DNA from: Paraburkholderia sp.
GTDB taxonomy: Bacteria; Pseudomonadota; Gammaproteobacteria; Burkholderiales; Burkholderiaceae
DNA length: 64,000 nt
Direction of reading: 5' to 3'
NCBI RefSeq assembly: GCF_024281035.1
Contig: NZ_JAMXLH010000050.1
Location: 186,001 to 250,000, forward strand
Shown here: in pieces, positions 41,524 through 50,643 of the stretch
Layout of the letters: each line of letters opens with the position of its first letter
How positions within the stretch are numbered: position 1 is the stretch's first letter
Notes under the pieces: model-generated
Seen by the model: only the letters and a program-made list of their open reading frames with translations
Told to the model about the DNA's origin: nothing
Database searches by the model: none
Position numbers and translations under genes: made by a program

Positions 41524-42903
41524 ATGAATTCCGATCGATTTTCCGCTTCTCCCTTCGCTTCGGGCGGCGACACTGTCGTGCCGGTTTCGGCGCTCAACCG
41601 CACGATTGCTTCGATGCTCGAACGATCGTTTCCGCTCGCGTGGATTTCGGGCGAGGTGTCGAATTTCACGCGCGCCGCGAGTGGCCACTGGTATTTCTCG
41701 ATCAAGGATGCCCAGGCGCAGATCCGCTGCGTGATGTTTCGCGGCCGCGCCCAGTACGCCGAGTTCACGCCGCGCGAAGGCGACCGTATCGAGGTGCGCG
41801 CGCTCGTCACGATGTACGAGCCGCGTGGCGAGCTGCAGCTGAACGTCGAGGCGATCCGGCGCACCGGGCAGGGGCGGCTTTACGAAGCGTTCCTGCGCCT
41901 GAAGGCGCAACTGGAGGCCGAAGGACTCTTCGACGCCGCGCGCAAGCGCGCACTGCCGACGCACCCGCGCGCCATCGGCGTAATCACGTCGATGCAGGCC
42001 GCCGCGCTGCGCGACGTGCTCACCACGCTCTGCCGCCGCGCGCCGCACGTGCCGGTGATCGTCTACCCGGCGCCCGTGCAGGGCGCGGGGTCGGCCGAGA
42101 AGCTCACGGCGATGCTCGAAACCGCGAACGCGCGCGCCGAAGTGGATGTGCTGGTGCTGTGCCGCGGCGGCGGCTCGATCGAGGATCTCTGGTCGTTCAA
42201 CGACGAGGCGCTCGCGCGTGCGATTGCGGCGAGTGCGATTCCCGTGGTGAGCGGGGTGGGCCATGAAACCGACTTCACCATCGCCGATTTCGCCGCCGAT
42301 ATGCGCGCGCCGACGCCGACCGGCGCCGCCGAACTCGTAAGTCCCCAGCGCGCGCTGTTGCTGCGCGAGCTCGATCAGCGCCATGCGCTGCTTGCACGCG
42401 GCTTTGGCCGGCAGATGGAGCGGCGCGCGCAGCAACTCGACTGGCTCGCACGGCGTCTCGTTTCGCCCGCACAGCGGCTTGAGCAGCAGCGCGCGCATCT
42501 GCGGCAACTGGCGATCCGGCTCGCCTCGGCGGGCTCGCGCGCAACGGCCGACGCCCGCGCGCGTTTCAACGTGCTGCAGATGCGCTGGCAGCGCGTGCGG
42601 CCCGACGCTGCGTCGCAGGCGGTCCATGTCGAAACGCTTGGCCGGCGGCTCGACGCCGCGTTCGCACGGCGGCGCGAACGCGAGGCGGCGCGCGTTTCGG
42701 AATTGACGGCGCGGCTCGACGTGCTCAGTCCGCAGCGCACGTTCGAGCGCGGCTACGCGGCGCTGCTCGACGCGCAAAGCGGTGCCGCCGTGCGCTCGCC
42801 TTCGGCGCTCAAACCGGGCAAACGGCTGACCGTGCATCTCGCGCAGGGCAGTGCCGATGTCGCGCTTGCCGACGTTCAGCCGCGCCTTGCCGATAGCTTC
42901 TGA
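41524..42903 (+). CDS. xseA: Exodeoxyribonuclease VII large subunit
   Basis: A 459-residue nuclease subunit. The N-terminal OB-fold (SALNRTIASMLERSFPLAWISGEVSNF, in part ISGEVSNFTRAASGHWYF) binds single-stranded DNA, the middle is the catalytic domain (VLCRGGGSIEDLW, SGVGHETDFTIADFAAD with the active Asp), and the C-terminal half is coiled coil. It degrades single-stranded DNA together with XseB, whose gene is not in the window. ATG at 41524 fits the family start. Confidence 0.95.
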   Translation: MNSDRFSASPFASGGDTVVPVSALNRTIASMLERSFPLAWISGEVSNFTRAASGHWYFSIKDAQAQIRCVMFRGRAQYAEFTPREGDRIEVRALVTMYEPRGELQLNVEAIRRTGQGRLYEAFLRLKAQLEAEGLFDAARKRALPTHPRAIGVITSMQAAALRDVLTTLCRRAPHVPVIVYPAPVQGAGSAEKLTAMLETANARAEVDVLVLCRGGGSIEDLWSFNDEALARAIAASAIPVVSGVGHETDFTIADFAADMRAPTPTGAAELVSPQRALLLRELDQRHALLARGFGRQMERRAQQLDWLARRLVSPAQRLEQQRAHLRQLAIRLASAGSRATADARARFNVLQMRWQRVRPDAASQAVHVETLGRRLDAAFARRREREAARVSELTARLDVLSPQRTFERGYAALLDAQSGAAVRSPSALKPGKRLTVHLAQGSADVALADVQPRLADSF

Positions 42904-43103
42904 CGCACTGGCGCATCATTGGCCGCTGCGGGCGCGCGGTTTGCTGCACTAGCTGCACTCGCGCGATCCGGCATGGCGTGCGTTCGTCTATCGCGTAGCG
43001 TGATGCGCATGAAAAATGTGCGCTTCGCATGCCGCCTCACGGCATCGGTCACGCACAGCGCGACGCCCAAGCACATACGATATTCTTGATAAAGCCCTCT
43101 GGT

Positions 43104-43132
43104 TTGCGGGGTTGATTCAAGTCAACTACAAT
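43104..43132 (+). promoter_or_regulatory. sodB promoter
   Basis: TTGCGG (43104-43109) and TACAAT (43127-43132) are 17 bases apart, a sigma-70-like promoter, giving a leader of about 54 bases before the sodB ATG at 43193. Confidence 0.6.
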
Positions 43133-43192
43133 CTAAGGCTCCATGCCGGTTGTCCCGCAGAACTCCCCATAACACGACGAAGGAACCGCATC

Positions 43193-43771
43193 ATGTCATT
43201 TACGCTCCCGCAGCTGCCGTTCGCGAAAAACGCTCTCGTTCCGCACATGTCGGAAGAAACGCTCGAGTTCCACTACGGCAAGCATCACCAGGCTTACGTC
43301 ACCAACCTGAACAACCTGATCCCGGGCACCGAGTTCGAAAAGCTCTCGCTCGAAGAGATCATCAAGAAGTCGTCGGGTGGCGTGTTCAACAATGCAGCCC
43401 AGATCTGGAATCACACGTTCTTCTGGAACAGCCTGTCGCCGCAGGGTGGCGGCGCGCCGGCCGGTGCGCTCGGCGACGCGATCAACGCGAAGTGGGGTTC
43501 GTTCGACGCGTTCAAGGAAGCCTTCTCGAAGGCCGCAGTCGGCAACTTCGGCTCGGGCTGGACGTGGCTCGTGAAGAAGGCGGACGGCTCGCTCGACATC
43601 GTGTCGACCAGCAACGCCGCCACGCCGCTCACCACCGATGCGAAGCCGCTCGTCACGATCGACGTCTGGGAACACGCGTATTACATCGACTACCGCAACG
43701 CGCGTCCGAAGTTCGTCGAAGCGTACTGGAACATCGTGAACTGGGACTTCGCCGCGAAGAATTTCGCCTGA
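43193..43771 (+). CDS. sodB: Superoxide dismutase [Fe]
   Basis: A 192-residue iron-type dismutase that removes superoxide in the cytoplasm. The metal ligands are His in FHYGKHHQAY and in NHTFFWNSL, and Asp/His in TIDVWEHAYYIDY. The GGVFNNAAQIWNH and FGSGWTWLV stretches fit Fe-SodB. AGGA ribosome site before ATG; a terminator follows. The residues point to iron rather than manganese, but cambialistic use cannot be excluded. Confidence 0.95.
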   Translation: MSFTLPQLPFAKNALVPHMSEETLEFHYGKHHQAYVTNLNNLIPGTEFEKLSLEEIIKKSSGGVFNNAAQIWNHTFFWNSLSPQGGGAPAGALGDAINAKWGSFDAFKEAFSKAAVGNFGSGWTWLVKKADGSLDIVSTSNAATPLTTDAKPLVTIDVWEHAYYIDYRNARPKFVEAYWNIVNWDFAAKNFA

Positions 43772-43817
43772 GCGACAGCGCCAGCCGCGAATGCGCCGCA
43801 TCGCGCGGCGCGCCTGC

Positions 43818-43853
43818 AAAAAACCCTCGATTTTTCAGGTCGAGGGTTTTTTT
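43818..43853. terminator. Bidirectional terminator after sodB
   Basis: AAAACCCTCGA pairs with TCGAGGGTTTT and is followed by a T run. It serves sodB and the converging isochorismatase-family gene. Confidence 0.88.
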
Positions 43854-43876
43854 ATGCCTGCAACGTATGCGCGTGC

Positions 43877-44452
43877 TTACGCCAGCGCGTCGATCACCTG
43901 CTGCGTCGAACGGACGTGACCCATGTGCGGGAACAGCTTGCTGAAGGTGAGGTGATGCATTTCCTCGTTCAGGCTCGACGTGGCGTCTTCGACGAACACA
44001 AGGCCGAAGCCCTGGTCGAATGCCGCGCGGGCCGTCGACTCGACGCCGAAGTTCGTCGCGATGCCGCCGAGCACGATCGTCTTGATCCCGCGGCGGCGCA
44101 GTTGCAGTTCGAGGTCGGTGCCGTAGAACGCCCCCCACTGGCGCTTCGAGACGATCACGTCGCCCGGCTGCAGGCCGGTTTCGGGCACGAGTTCGGAAGC
44201 TTCGGCCGGGGCGGGCGGCGCGTCGGGCGCGCGCGAGGGCGCATCGGCCGACGGCAGGTGCAGTTCGTTGAGCAGTACGCGCACCCACACGATCGCTGCG
44301 CCTTTCGCGCGCATCGTGTCGGCCAGTTGCTTCGCGCGCGCGACGACTTCTGTGCCGCTGTGCGGTGCGATCGGACGGCCCACGATGCCGTGCTGCAGAT
44401 CGATCATCACGAGCGCAGTGGTGCGCGGGTCGAGGGAAAGGGCTTGCGTCAT
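43877..44452 (-). CDS. Isochorismatase-family protein lacking the usual Cys nucleophile
   Basis: A 191-residue protein of the isochorismatase-like hydrolase fold. The catalytic Asp is in LVMIDLQHGIV and the Lys in IVSKRQWGAF. Where cysteine hydrolases have a Cys in TNxCV, this protein has TNFGV, so a thiol mechanism is unlikely. Members of the family with this change exist and lack a firm assignment. It is divergent from a TetR regulator; the 62-base gap carries shared operator repeats. Confidence 0.83.
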   Translation of the reverse strand: MTQALSLDPRTTALVMIDLQHGIVGRPIAPHSGTEVVARAKQLADTMRAKGAAIVWVRVLLNELHLPSADAPSRAPDAPPAPAEASELVPETGLQPGDVIVSKRQWGAFYGTDLELQLRRRGIKTIVLGGIATNFGVESTARAAFDQGFGLVFVEDATSSLNEEMHHLTFSKLFPHMGHVRSTQQVIDALA

Positions 44453-44463
44453 GGATCACCAAT

Positions 44464-44501
44464 ATGTGAGGATGAGCTCACATTATCGTACAGAATGTGA
44501 G
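44464..44501. promoter_or_regulatory. Three-half-site operator between the isochorismatase gene and tetR
   Basis: ATGTGAG (44464-44470), CTCACAT (44477-44483) and ATGTGAG (44495-44501) make two overlapping inverted repeats. The right pair extends to CTCACATT / AATGTGAG with nine bases between. The sites lie in the short divergent gap and run up to the TetR ribosome site, so binding could silence both genes. Confidence 0.7.
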
Positions 44502-44514
44502 GGAGGGCTCAGGT

Positions 44515-45135
44515 ATGGCGCGGGCCGCGAAAGACGATCCGGCCGCTTCGCGACGCGTGCCGCGTCAGGAGCGCGCAGCGCGCACGGTCGAGGCGCTGCT
44601 GGCGGCGGCGGGCGACGCTATTGCTGAGCACGGCTTCGAAGGCGCGACGATGACGCAGATCGCCCAGCAGGCCGGCGTGTCGATCGGCGCGGCGTATCAG
44701 TACTTTCCGAATAAGGAGGCAGTCGTGTTCGCGCTGCGCAAGCGCTATGGCGACGAGATCGACGCGCGCTGGAGCGCGCTGATCGAAGCCGACGATGCCG
44801 CGTTGCCGCTGGCGGAACTGGCCGGGCGGCTGTTCGATCTGATGGTCGAATTGATGGCGGACTATCCGGCGTATCTGCCGCTGCTTTCGGTGCCGCTCGG
44901 GTTCCGCCGCGACGCCGCCACGCGCAACCGGCTGCGCGAGCGCTTCGCCGCGCTCTTCAGGCGCTACAACGCAGGGCTCGGCGCCGATGAGGCGTTTCGT
45001 ATCGCCGAAGTGATGCTGGAGGTCATCAAGAGCCTCAATCCGCTCTACGCGGCGGCCAAGCCGAAAGAGCGCAAGCTGCTCGTGGCCGAGTACAAGGGCG
45101 TGCTCTCGACGTGGCTGGCCGTGCGGCTAGGCTGA
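44515..45135 (+). CDS. TetR-family transcriptional regulator
   Basis: A 206-residue repressor: N-terminal helix-turn-helix (ATMTQIAQQAGVSIGAAYQYFPNKEAVV, in part QIAQQAGVSIGAAYQYF) and a C-terminal ligand domain. The ATG at 44515 has a GAGGGAGGG ribosome site 8 bases upstream; a GTG six codons earlier is a weaker choice. It is divergent from the isochorismatase-family gene and probably represses it and itself via the half-sites at 44464-44501. Confidence 0.87.
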   Translation: MARAAKDDPAASRRVPRQERAARTVEALLAAAGDAIAEHGFEGATMTQIAQQAGVSIGAAYQYFPNKEAVVFALRKRYGDEIDARWSALIEADDAALPLAELAGRLFDLMVELMADYPAYLPLLSVPLGFRRDAATRNRLRERFAALFRRYNAGLGADEAFRIAEVMLEVIKSLNPLYAAAKPKERKLLVAEYKGVLSTWLAVRLG

Positions 45136-45227
45136 CGCTGCATGCACGGTGCGGTGCGCCTTGCGCGCCGCGCGAAGGCGGGTGAGTGCGCTCTTGTCCC
45201 TCCTTGCCCCTACGTGCTGACTTGCCG

Positions 45228-46529
45228 CTACTTGCTGCCTGCCGCGCCGGTTTCCTCACGGCGATACGCGGCCACTTCCCAGTTGATGTCGACGCACAGC
45301 ACCTGCAAACCGTGCGGCGTTTGCGCGGCGATCGACGCGGTCACGCACAGGTGCGCCTCGTTGATCGACAGATAGGGCGGCGTGACGTGAACGCGGCCCG
45401 GCGTGCGCATTGCACCGATGAAATACGGCCTGCGTTCCCAGCTTGCGCCCTCCGAATGCAGGAGCGGGCGAAAGCGCTTCGCGCGCTGCGTCGCGCGCGC
45501 GACCGGCAGCACGTTGTCGCCGATCTGGCGGCCCGACGCGTCGAGCAGGAAGCAGCGCGCCGTCTCGTGCAGGCCGAGCAGCGGCTGCGTGGCTTCGGCC
45601 ATGGGCACGCCCTCGCCGAGCTGTGCGCCCGCGGTTTCGAGCGCGCCCATGTACGGCGCGAGCCGGGTCGACTGTGCGCGCTCGCGCGCGCTGATGCATC
45701 CGCGCAGGCGCGCCGAGAGATCGTCCATCAGCTTCGACGCGGTGGCGGGCAGCACCGGCTCGACGTCGGGCCGTGCGAAGTAGGTGCCCTGCACGAAATC
45801 GGCGTTGCTTTCCAGCGCAATGAGCGCGTCGCGTTCGGTCGCGAGACCGCCCACCAGCACGAGCTGCCCGGACTCGTGCAGCATCGAGACGAGCCCCGGC
45901 AGCACGCGTTCGATATGCGCGTGGCGGCTCGCCTGCGCGAGCAGGCTGCGGTCGAGCGTGACGATATCCGGGCGCAGTTGCCACACGCGGTCGATGTTCG
46001 AATGTTTCGCACCGAAGCCGTCCAGTGCGATCACGAAGCCGCTTTTGCGCAGCCCGTCGATGATTTCCGCGAAGCGCAGATTTTCGCCGCCTGCCTGTTC
46101 CGACACTTCGAGCACCACGCGCTGCGGCTGCAGCCCGAGCGCCTTGATGCCCGCGAGCAGCGCGTCGCCGTAGCTCGTGTCCATGAGTGCGGCGGGATGC
46201 AGGCTCAGGAAGAGCCATTCGTCATGCGAATCGAAGGCGTTGAAGTTGCCGAGGTGCAGCGATTCGGCGAGGCGGCCGAGTTCCAGCAGATCGCCGCGGC
46301 GCGCGGCCTGTGTGAAGACTTCCTGGGAGGGGACCTGCTGGCCGTGCTCATCGTGCGCGCGCAGCGACGCGTGGTAGCCGATCGCGCGGCGGTGCGCGAC
46401 CGAAAACACCGGCTGGAACACGCTGAAAATGGTGTAGCTGCCGTACAGCACGGTGCGCCGGGCGCCCTGCTCGCCGGCGACGGGGCGCGACTGGAAGCCG
46501 GGGGGATCGAGTTCGATCATGCTCGTCAT
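45228..46529 (-). CDS. EAL-domain protein with degenerate active site and C-terminal sensor-like domain
   Basis: A 433-residue cytoplasmic protein with no membrane segment. Residues about 30-265 follow the EAL fold (FQPVFSVAHRRAIGYHASLR, VVLEVSEQ, IALDGFGAKHSNIDRV, ADFVQGTYFARP), but the signature EAL is HAS, the second Asp of DDFG is Gly, and the Lys near PDIVTLD is Thr. It should not hydrolyse cyclic di-GMP; a binding or signalling role is more likely. The C-terminal 160 residues (FLLDASGRQIGDNVLP, RPYFIGAMRTPG, PYLSINEAHLCVTASI) look like a cache/PDC-type sensor domain. It stands alone downstream of the VNTR. Confidence 0.83.
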   Translation of the reverse strand: MTSMIELDPPGFQSRPVAGEQGARRTVLYGSYTIFSVFQPVFSVAHRRAIGYHASLRAHDEHGQQVPSQEVFTQAARRGDLLELGRLAESLHLGNFNAFDSHDEWLFLSLHPAALMDTSYGDALLAGIKALGLQPQRVVLEVSEQAGGENLRFAEIIDGLRKSGFVIALDGFGAKHSNIDRVWQLRPDIVTLDRSLLAQASRHAHIERVLPGLVSMLHESGQLVLVGGLATERDALIALESNADFVQGTYFARPDVEPVLPATASKLMDDLSARLRGCISARERAQSTRLAPYMGALETAGAQLGEGVPMAEATQPLLGLHETARCFLLDASGRQIGDNVLPVARATQRAKRFRPLLHSEGASWERRPYFIGAMRTPGRVHVTPPYLSINEAHLCVTASIAAQTPHGLQVLCVDINWEVAAYRREETGAAGSK

Positions 46530-46991
46530 TTCGATGGATGCGCGCGTGGCAGATGCCGCGCCTGAGCGACAAGTTTACAGGATAGGTCAGCAAAAAGTAT
46601 GCGAGCCCGGGAACACAGCGCGCGGTCGCGTTTCGCTGCGCACGCAGCGTGTGACGTCCGGCGCACACCGGCGCTCGCGGTGCATCGGGCGCGCGAGCGC
46701 GCACCGCGCGGCGGCGGTGTGCACTGCTGCGGTGCGGGCGGTGCGGGCGGTGCGGGCGGTGCGGGTGGTGCGGGCGGTGCGGGTTGTGCGGGTTGTGCGG
46801 GCGGTGCGGGCGGTGCGGATGGCGCGCGCGGTGCGGTCGGCGCGGCAAGCGCTAGTCGGGCTGGCGGTACTCGCGGTGCGTACGGCACGCGCCAAGGTGT
46901 GCCGACGCGCCTTGATTCGGCGACCAGGCAGCCGGCGCAGTGGCGGGGCGATGTGCGCCGCCACTGCGCGCAACCGCATGCCCGGGCGCGG
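46530..46991. other. Intergenic region between the EAL gene and the MFS gene, with a 9-bp tandem array
   Basis: No gene recognised. Frames through the repeat give Gly/Ala, Pro/His or Arg/Thr strings. The EAL promoter should lie within 46530-46700, but no clear box is seen. The array is listed separately. Confidence 0.5.
46731..46847. repeat. 9-bp tandem repeat (GGTGCGGGC unit), about ten copies
   Basis: Nine-base units GGTGCGGG[CT] run from 46731 with a few changes (TGTGCGGGT, TGTGCGGGC) to about 46820, then decay over three more units. A variable-number tandem repeat is likely; unit length is a multiple of three. Confidence 0.9.
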
Positions 46992-48428
46992 TTACGTGCG
47001 CTCGGAAGGGTCGGTTTTCTTGGCGGTATGGCGCAGATCGGGCGAAAGCTGCCCGAAGATCCACGACGTGCCTGCGGTGATGATGCCCACGCAGATGAAC
47101 GTCGCGTGGAAGGCGGGGATCACGCTCGAGCCGGTGTGGTGCCCGATGAGCCCCGTGAAGGTCGTGAGCAGCGCGCCCGCGACGGTCACGCCGAGGCTCA
47201 TCGAAAGCATCTGCACGAGCGAGAACAGGCTGTTGCCGCTGCTCGCGCCGCCCGTGCCGAGATCCTTCAGCGTGAGCGTGTTCATCGCCGTGAACTGCAT
47301 CGAATTCACCGCGCCGAAGAGCGCCAGTTGCACGATGCGCAGCCACAGCGGCTCGTTGGGCGTCGAGAGCGCGAAGCTCGCCATCGCGAGGCCCACGAGC
47401 ACCGTGTTCGTCACGAGCACGCGCCGGTAGCCGTAGCGCATGATGAGGTGCGTGATGAGCCGCTTCGAGAACATGCCCGCGGCAGCCGTGGGCAGCATCA
47501 TGAGGCCCGCCTGGAACGGCGTGTACCCGAGCGCCACCTGCAGCAAGAGCGGAATCAGATACGGCATGGCGCCGCTGCCGATCCGCGCGAACAGGTTGCC
47601 GAGCAGGCCCACGCTGAACGTGTCGATCTTGAACAGTTCGAGCGAAAAGATCGGCCGTGGCGTGCGCACCGCATGCAGGCCGTAGGCGACGAACGCGGCG
47701 AGCGAAAGGATCAGCAACACGAGCACGGTGGCGTGCTGGATGCCGAGTTCGGTGCGGCCGTCGAGCGCGAACGTGATCGTCACCATCGCCGTGACGAGCA
47801 TCAGGTAGCCGCTCAGGTCGAAGCGGGGTGTGTCGGGATTGCGGCTGTCGGGCATGAAGATGAACGTCGCGATGCAGCCGACAATGCCCACCGGCACGTT
47901 GATGAGGAAGATCCAGTGCCACGACGCGATCTGCACGAGCCAGCCGCCGAGCGTCGGCCCGATCAGCGGGCCGATCAGGCCCGGAATCGCGACGAACGAG
48001 AGCGCGGGCAAATAGCGTTCGGCGGGGAATGTGCGCAGCACCGCGAGCCGGCCGACCGGCAGCAGCATCGCGCCGCCCACGCCCTGCACGATGCGCGCGA
48101 GTACGAGCCGGTCGAGCGTGGGCGCGCTCGCGCAGAGCACCGAGCCGATCGTGAACACCAGGATCGCGCCGAGGAACACGCGGCGCGTGCCGAGTCTGTC
48201 AGCGAGCCAGCCGGAGACCGGGATCATCACGGCCATCGTCAGCGAGTACGCGATCACGACCGACTGCATGCTGAGCGGGCGCTCGCCGAGGCTCTTCGCC
48301 ATCGCGGGCAGCGCCGTGTTGACGATGGTCGAATCGAGGGTCTGCATGAAAAAGCCGGTGGCGACGAGCCACAGCAGCACGGACAACGAGCGGCGCGACG
48401 GCGCGGATGACAGGCTAGGGGCGGACAT
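46992..48428 (-). CDS. MFS multidrug exporter, DHA2 family (MdtD-like)
   Basis: A 478-residue inner-membrane exporter with fourteen predicted helices. It matches E. coli MdtD over its length (GFFMQTLDSTIVNTALPAMA, GWLADRLGTRRVF, ASWHWIFLINVPVG, RIGSGAMPYLIPLLLQ, MNTLTLKDLGTGGASSGNSLFS, cut here to short pieces). The conserved Asp in QTLDSTIV and the motif GPLIGPTLGG are those of proton-driven DHA2 drug pumps. Substrate unknown. It stands alone; the GntR gene upstream is on the same strand 154 bases away. Confidence 0.88.
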   Translation of the reverse strand: MSAPSLSSAPSRRSLSVLLWLVATGFFMQTLDSTIVNTALPAMAKSLGERPLSMQSVVIAYSLTMAVMIPVSGWLADRLGTRRVFLGAILVFTIGSVLCASAPTLDRLVLARIVQGVGGAMLLPVGRLAVLRTFPAERYLPALSFVAIPGLIGPLIGPTLGGWLVQIASWHWIFLINVPVGIVGCIATFIFMPDSRNPDTPRFDLSGYLMLVTAMVTITFALDGRTELGIQHATVLVLLILSLAAFVAYGLHAVRTPRPIFSLELFKIDTFSVGLLGNLFARIGSGAMPYLIPLLLQVALGYTPFQAGLMMLPTAAAGMFSKRLITHLIMRYGYRRVLVTNTVLVGLAMASFALSTPNEPLWLRIVQLALFGAVNSMQFTAMNTLTLKDLGTGGASSGNSLFSLVQMLSMSLGVTVAGALLTTFTGLIGHHTGSSVIPAFHATFICVGIITAGTSWIFGQLSPDLRHTAKKTDPSERT

Positions 48429-48582
48429 GGGCGATGGCTGGAGCGCTCAGGCGCGTGGCGGGCAGCCGTCATTCTAGGGAAAACTGCGCAGCGGCGTGCG
48501 CAGGCGCCACGGCGCGGTTCGCGCGCCCATCGGCGCTGACGGGCACGAACGGCACGCGCGGCCCGTACGCCCCACGTGAACG

Positions 48583-49329
48583 CTACTTGCGCAATTCCGC
48601 GACGAAGTCGTAGTAGTCGTTGCGGCAGTAGGTGTCGGTCAACTCGATTGCGCGGTGGTCGGCGGTGTAGCCCACGCGCGTGATCAGCAGCAGCGCTTCG
48701 TTGGGGGCGATGCTCATCTGACGCGCGATTTCTTCGCTCGCGTTGACCGCGCGAAAGTGTTGCAGCGCGCGCACGATCGCGAGACCGCGCTGTTCGAGGA
48801 AGCTGTAGAGCGAGTCGCCGATGGCTTCCGGATCGGGAATCAGCGCGGCCGGAAAGGTCGAATTCTCGACGGCCATCACGATGCCGTCGGCGAGCCGCAG
48901 ACGCTTGAGCCGCGTCACCGTAGAGGCTGGCGAGAGCCCGAGCTGGATCACTTCATCGCGGCTCGCGGGCTGGATTTCGCGCGAGAGCCAGCGCGAACTC
49001 GGCGTGAAGCCGCGCTGGCGCAGCATTTCGCTGAAGCTCGTGAGACGCGAGAGCGGATCTTCGTAGCGCGGCGTGATGAAGCTGCCCGCGCCCTGCGTGC
49101 GGCGGATCAGCCCCTGTTCGACGAGCAGCGCAATGGCCTTGCGCGCGGTGATGCGCGAGACGCCGAGCGCATCGGCGAGCACGCGCTCGGAAGGCAGTGC
49201 CTCCCCGGCGTTCCAGCGGTTCTCGTGGATCGCGCTGCTCAGCTTGCGCGCGAGCTGCAGATAGAGCGGCGTATCGTTTTCCGGGTCCGGGCGCAGATTG
49301 CGCCAGCGGTCTTCCGTGGATGCGTTCAT
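48583..49329 (-). CDS. GntR-family regulator, HutC/UTRA type
   Basis: A 248-residue regulator: N-terminal winged helix (residues about 20-80, ALPSERVLADALGVSRITARKAI) and a UTRA ligand domain (TPSSRWLSREIQPASRDEVIQL). This set includes NagR, PhnF and HutC, which sense sugar phosphates, phosphonates or histidine intermediates. No nag or hut genes lie nearby. Start at 49329 (MNASTEDRW) chosen; the frame extends 22 residues upstream. The target could be the divergent aldo/keto reductase gene or the mdtD-like gene. Confidence 0.86.
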   Translation of the reverse strand: MNASTEDRWRNLRPDPENDTPLYLQLARKLSSAIHENRWNAGEALPSERVLADALGVSRITARKAIALLVEQGLIRRTQGAGSFITPRYEDPLSRLTSFSEMLRQRGFTPSSRWLSREIQPASRDEVIQLGLSPASTVTRLKRLRLADGIVMAVENSTFPAALIPDPEAIGDSLYSFLEQRGLAIVRALQHFRAVNASEEIARQMSIAPNEALLLITRVGYTADHRAIELTDTYCRNDYYDFVAELRK

Positions 49330-49554
49330 GGGAAGCGGGCATGAAAGGCGAACGCCGATTTTATGACAGACGCCTGTGAAGACGCCATCGGGCAACGCAC
49401 CGATGTCCTCACGATCGCGCGCCGTGCGGGACGATACACTGGCCTTTTCGCCAGTTTTGCGACGTTTTACGATCTTTCGTTATGTTTATCGCCGACGATT
49501 GCCGTATCCGCACAACGCACATCGAACATAGCACGGCGCAAGGAGCCAGCCATC

Positions 49555-50400
49555 ATGACGACCGAAATCCCCCGCATTGCGCTGCCCGACGGCGAGCGTA
49601 TTCCGAAGCTGGGACAGGGCACGTGGGAGATGGGCGAGCGCGCCGTGCGCCGCGCCGAGGAAATTGCCGCACTGCGCGAGGGCGTGGCGCTCGGCATGAC
49701 GCTCATCGACACCGCCGAAATGTACGGTGACGGCGCGACCGAACGGCTCGTGGGCGAAGCGTTGCGCGGACTGCGCGACGAAGTGTTTCTCGTGAGCAAG
49801 GTGTATCCGCACCATGCGAGCCGGCGCGGCATGCAGGCGGCGTGCGAGGCGAGCCTGAAACGTCTCGGCACCGACCGGCTCGACCTCTACCTGCTGCACT
49901 GGCGCGGGAGCGTGCCGCTTGCACAGACGGTCGAGGGCTTCGAGGCGCTCGTGCGAGCGGGCAAGATTCGCCACTGGGGCGTGAGCAACTTCGATACCGA
50001 CGACATGGAGGAACTCTTCGCCGTATCGTGCGGCAAGGGATGCGCGACCAACCAGATCCTCTACAACGTCGCGCGGCGCGGGCCTGAATTCGACCTGCTG
50101 CCGTGGTGCGCGCGCCATCACATGCCGGTGATGGCGTACAGCCCGGTCGATCACGCACGGCTGCCGCGGCGCTCGCCACTCGACGGCATCGCGCACGCCC
50201 GCGGCGTGTCGGTCTATCGCGTGGCGATTGCGTGGGTGCTGCGTCAGCCGGGCGTGTGCGCGATCCCGAAGGCCGCGCGCATCGACCACGTGCGCGACAA
50301 CCGTGCGGCGCTCGATCTCGAACTGAGTGCGCAGGAGCACGCGGCGCTGGACGCGTACTTCAGGCCGCCGCGCACCAAACAGCCGCTGGACATGCTCTGA
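49555..50400 (+). CDS. Aldo/keto reductase
   Basis: A 281-residue NADPH-dependent carbonyl reductase. The catalytic set is Asp/Tyr in IDTAEMYGDG, Lys in VSKVYPHH and His in LYLLHWRG; IRHWGVSNF and AIPKAA are cofactor-binding stretches. The family reduces sugars, glyoxals and other aldehydes; the exact substrate is unknown. ATG at 49555 with AGGAG upstream. Divergent from the GntR regulator, 225 bases apart. Confidence 0.9.
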   Translation: MTTEIPRIALPDGERIPKLGQGTWEMGERAVRRAEEIAALREGVALGMTLIDTAEMYGDGATERLVGEALRGLRDEVFLVSKVYPHHASRRGMQAACEASLKRLGTDRLDLYLLHWRGSVPLAQTVEGFEALVRAGKIRHWGVSNFDTDDMEELFAVSCGKGCATNQILYNVARRGPEFDLLPWCARHHMPVMAYSPVDHARLPRRSPLDGIAHARGVSVYRVAIAWVLRQPGVCAIPKAARIDHVRDNRAALDLELSAQEHAALDAYFRPPRTKQPLDML

Positions 50401-50643
50401 CGTTGGATCGGCGCGCGTGGCGGGTGGATACGCGCGCTGAACACGGTTTCAGCGCCATCGCGTCAAAGCGGAATTCGCGACGCGAAGATGCAGCAGGGGA
50501 AGCCGAGGTCCGGCCCCCGGCTGCGCTGCCCGGTCGTGGGGCCGGGATGCCGCCGTCGATGCCGCGCCTGACGCGAGCGGCCGTCGTGCCGGCTCGCGCT
50601 GGCTTTGGCGGCACGGGCGGCGCGGGCGCTTTGCGGGGCGAGA

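Noticed and set aside
46599..48410. 603-residue plus-strand frame with a Gly-rich start
   Set aside because: It reads through the 9-bp array and then opposite the MFS gene; no protein family fits.
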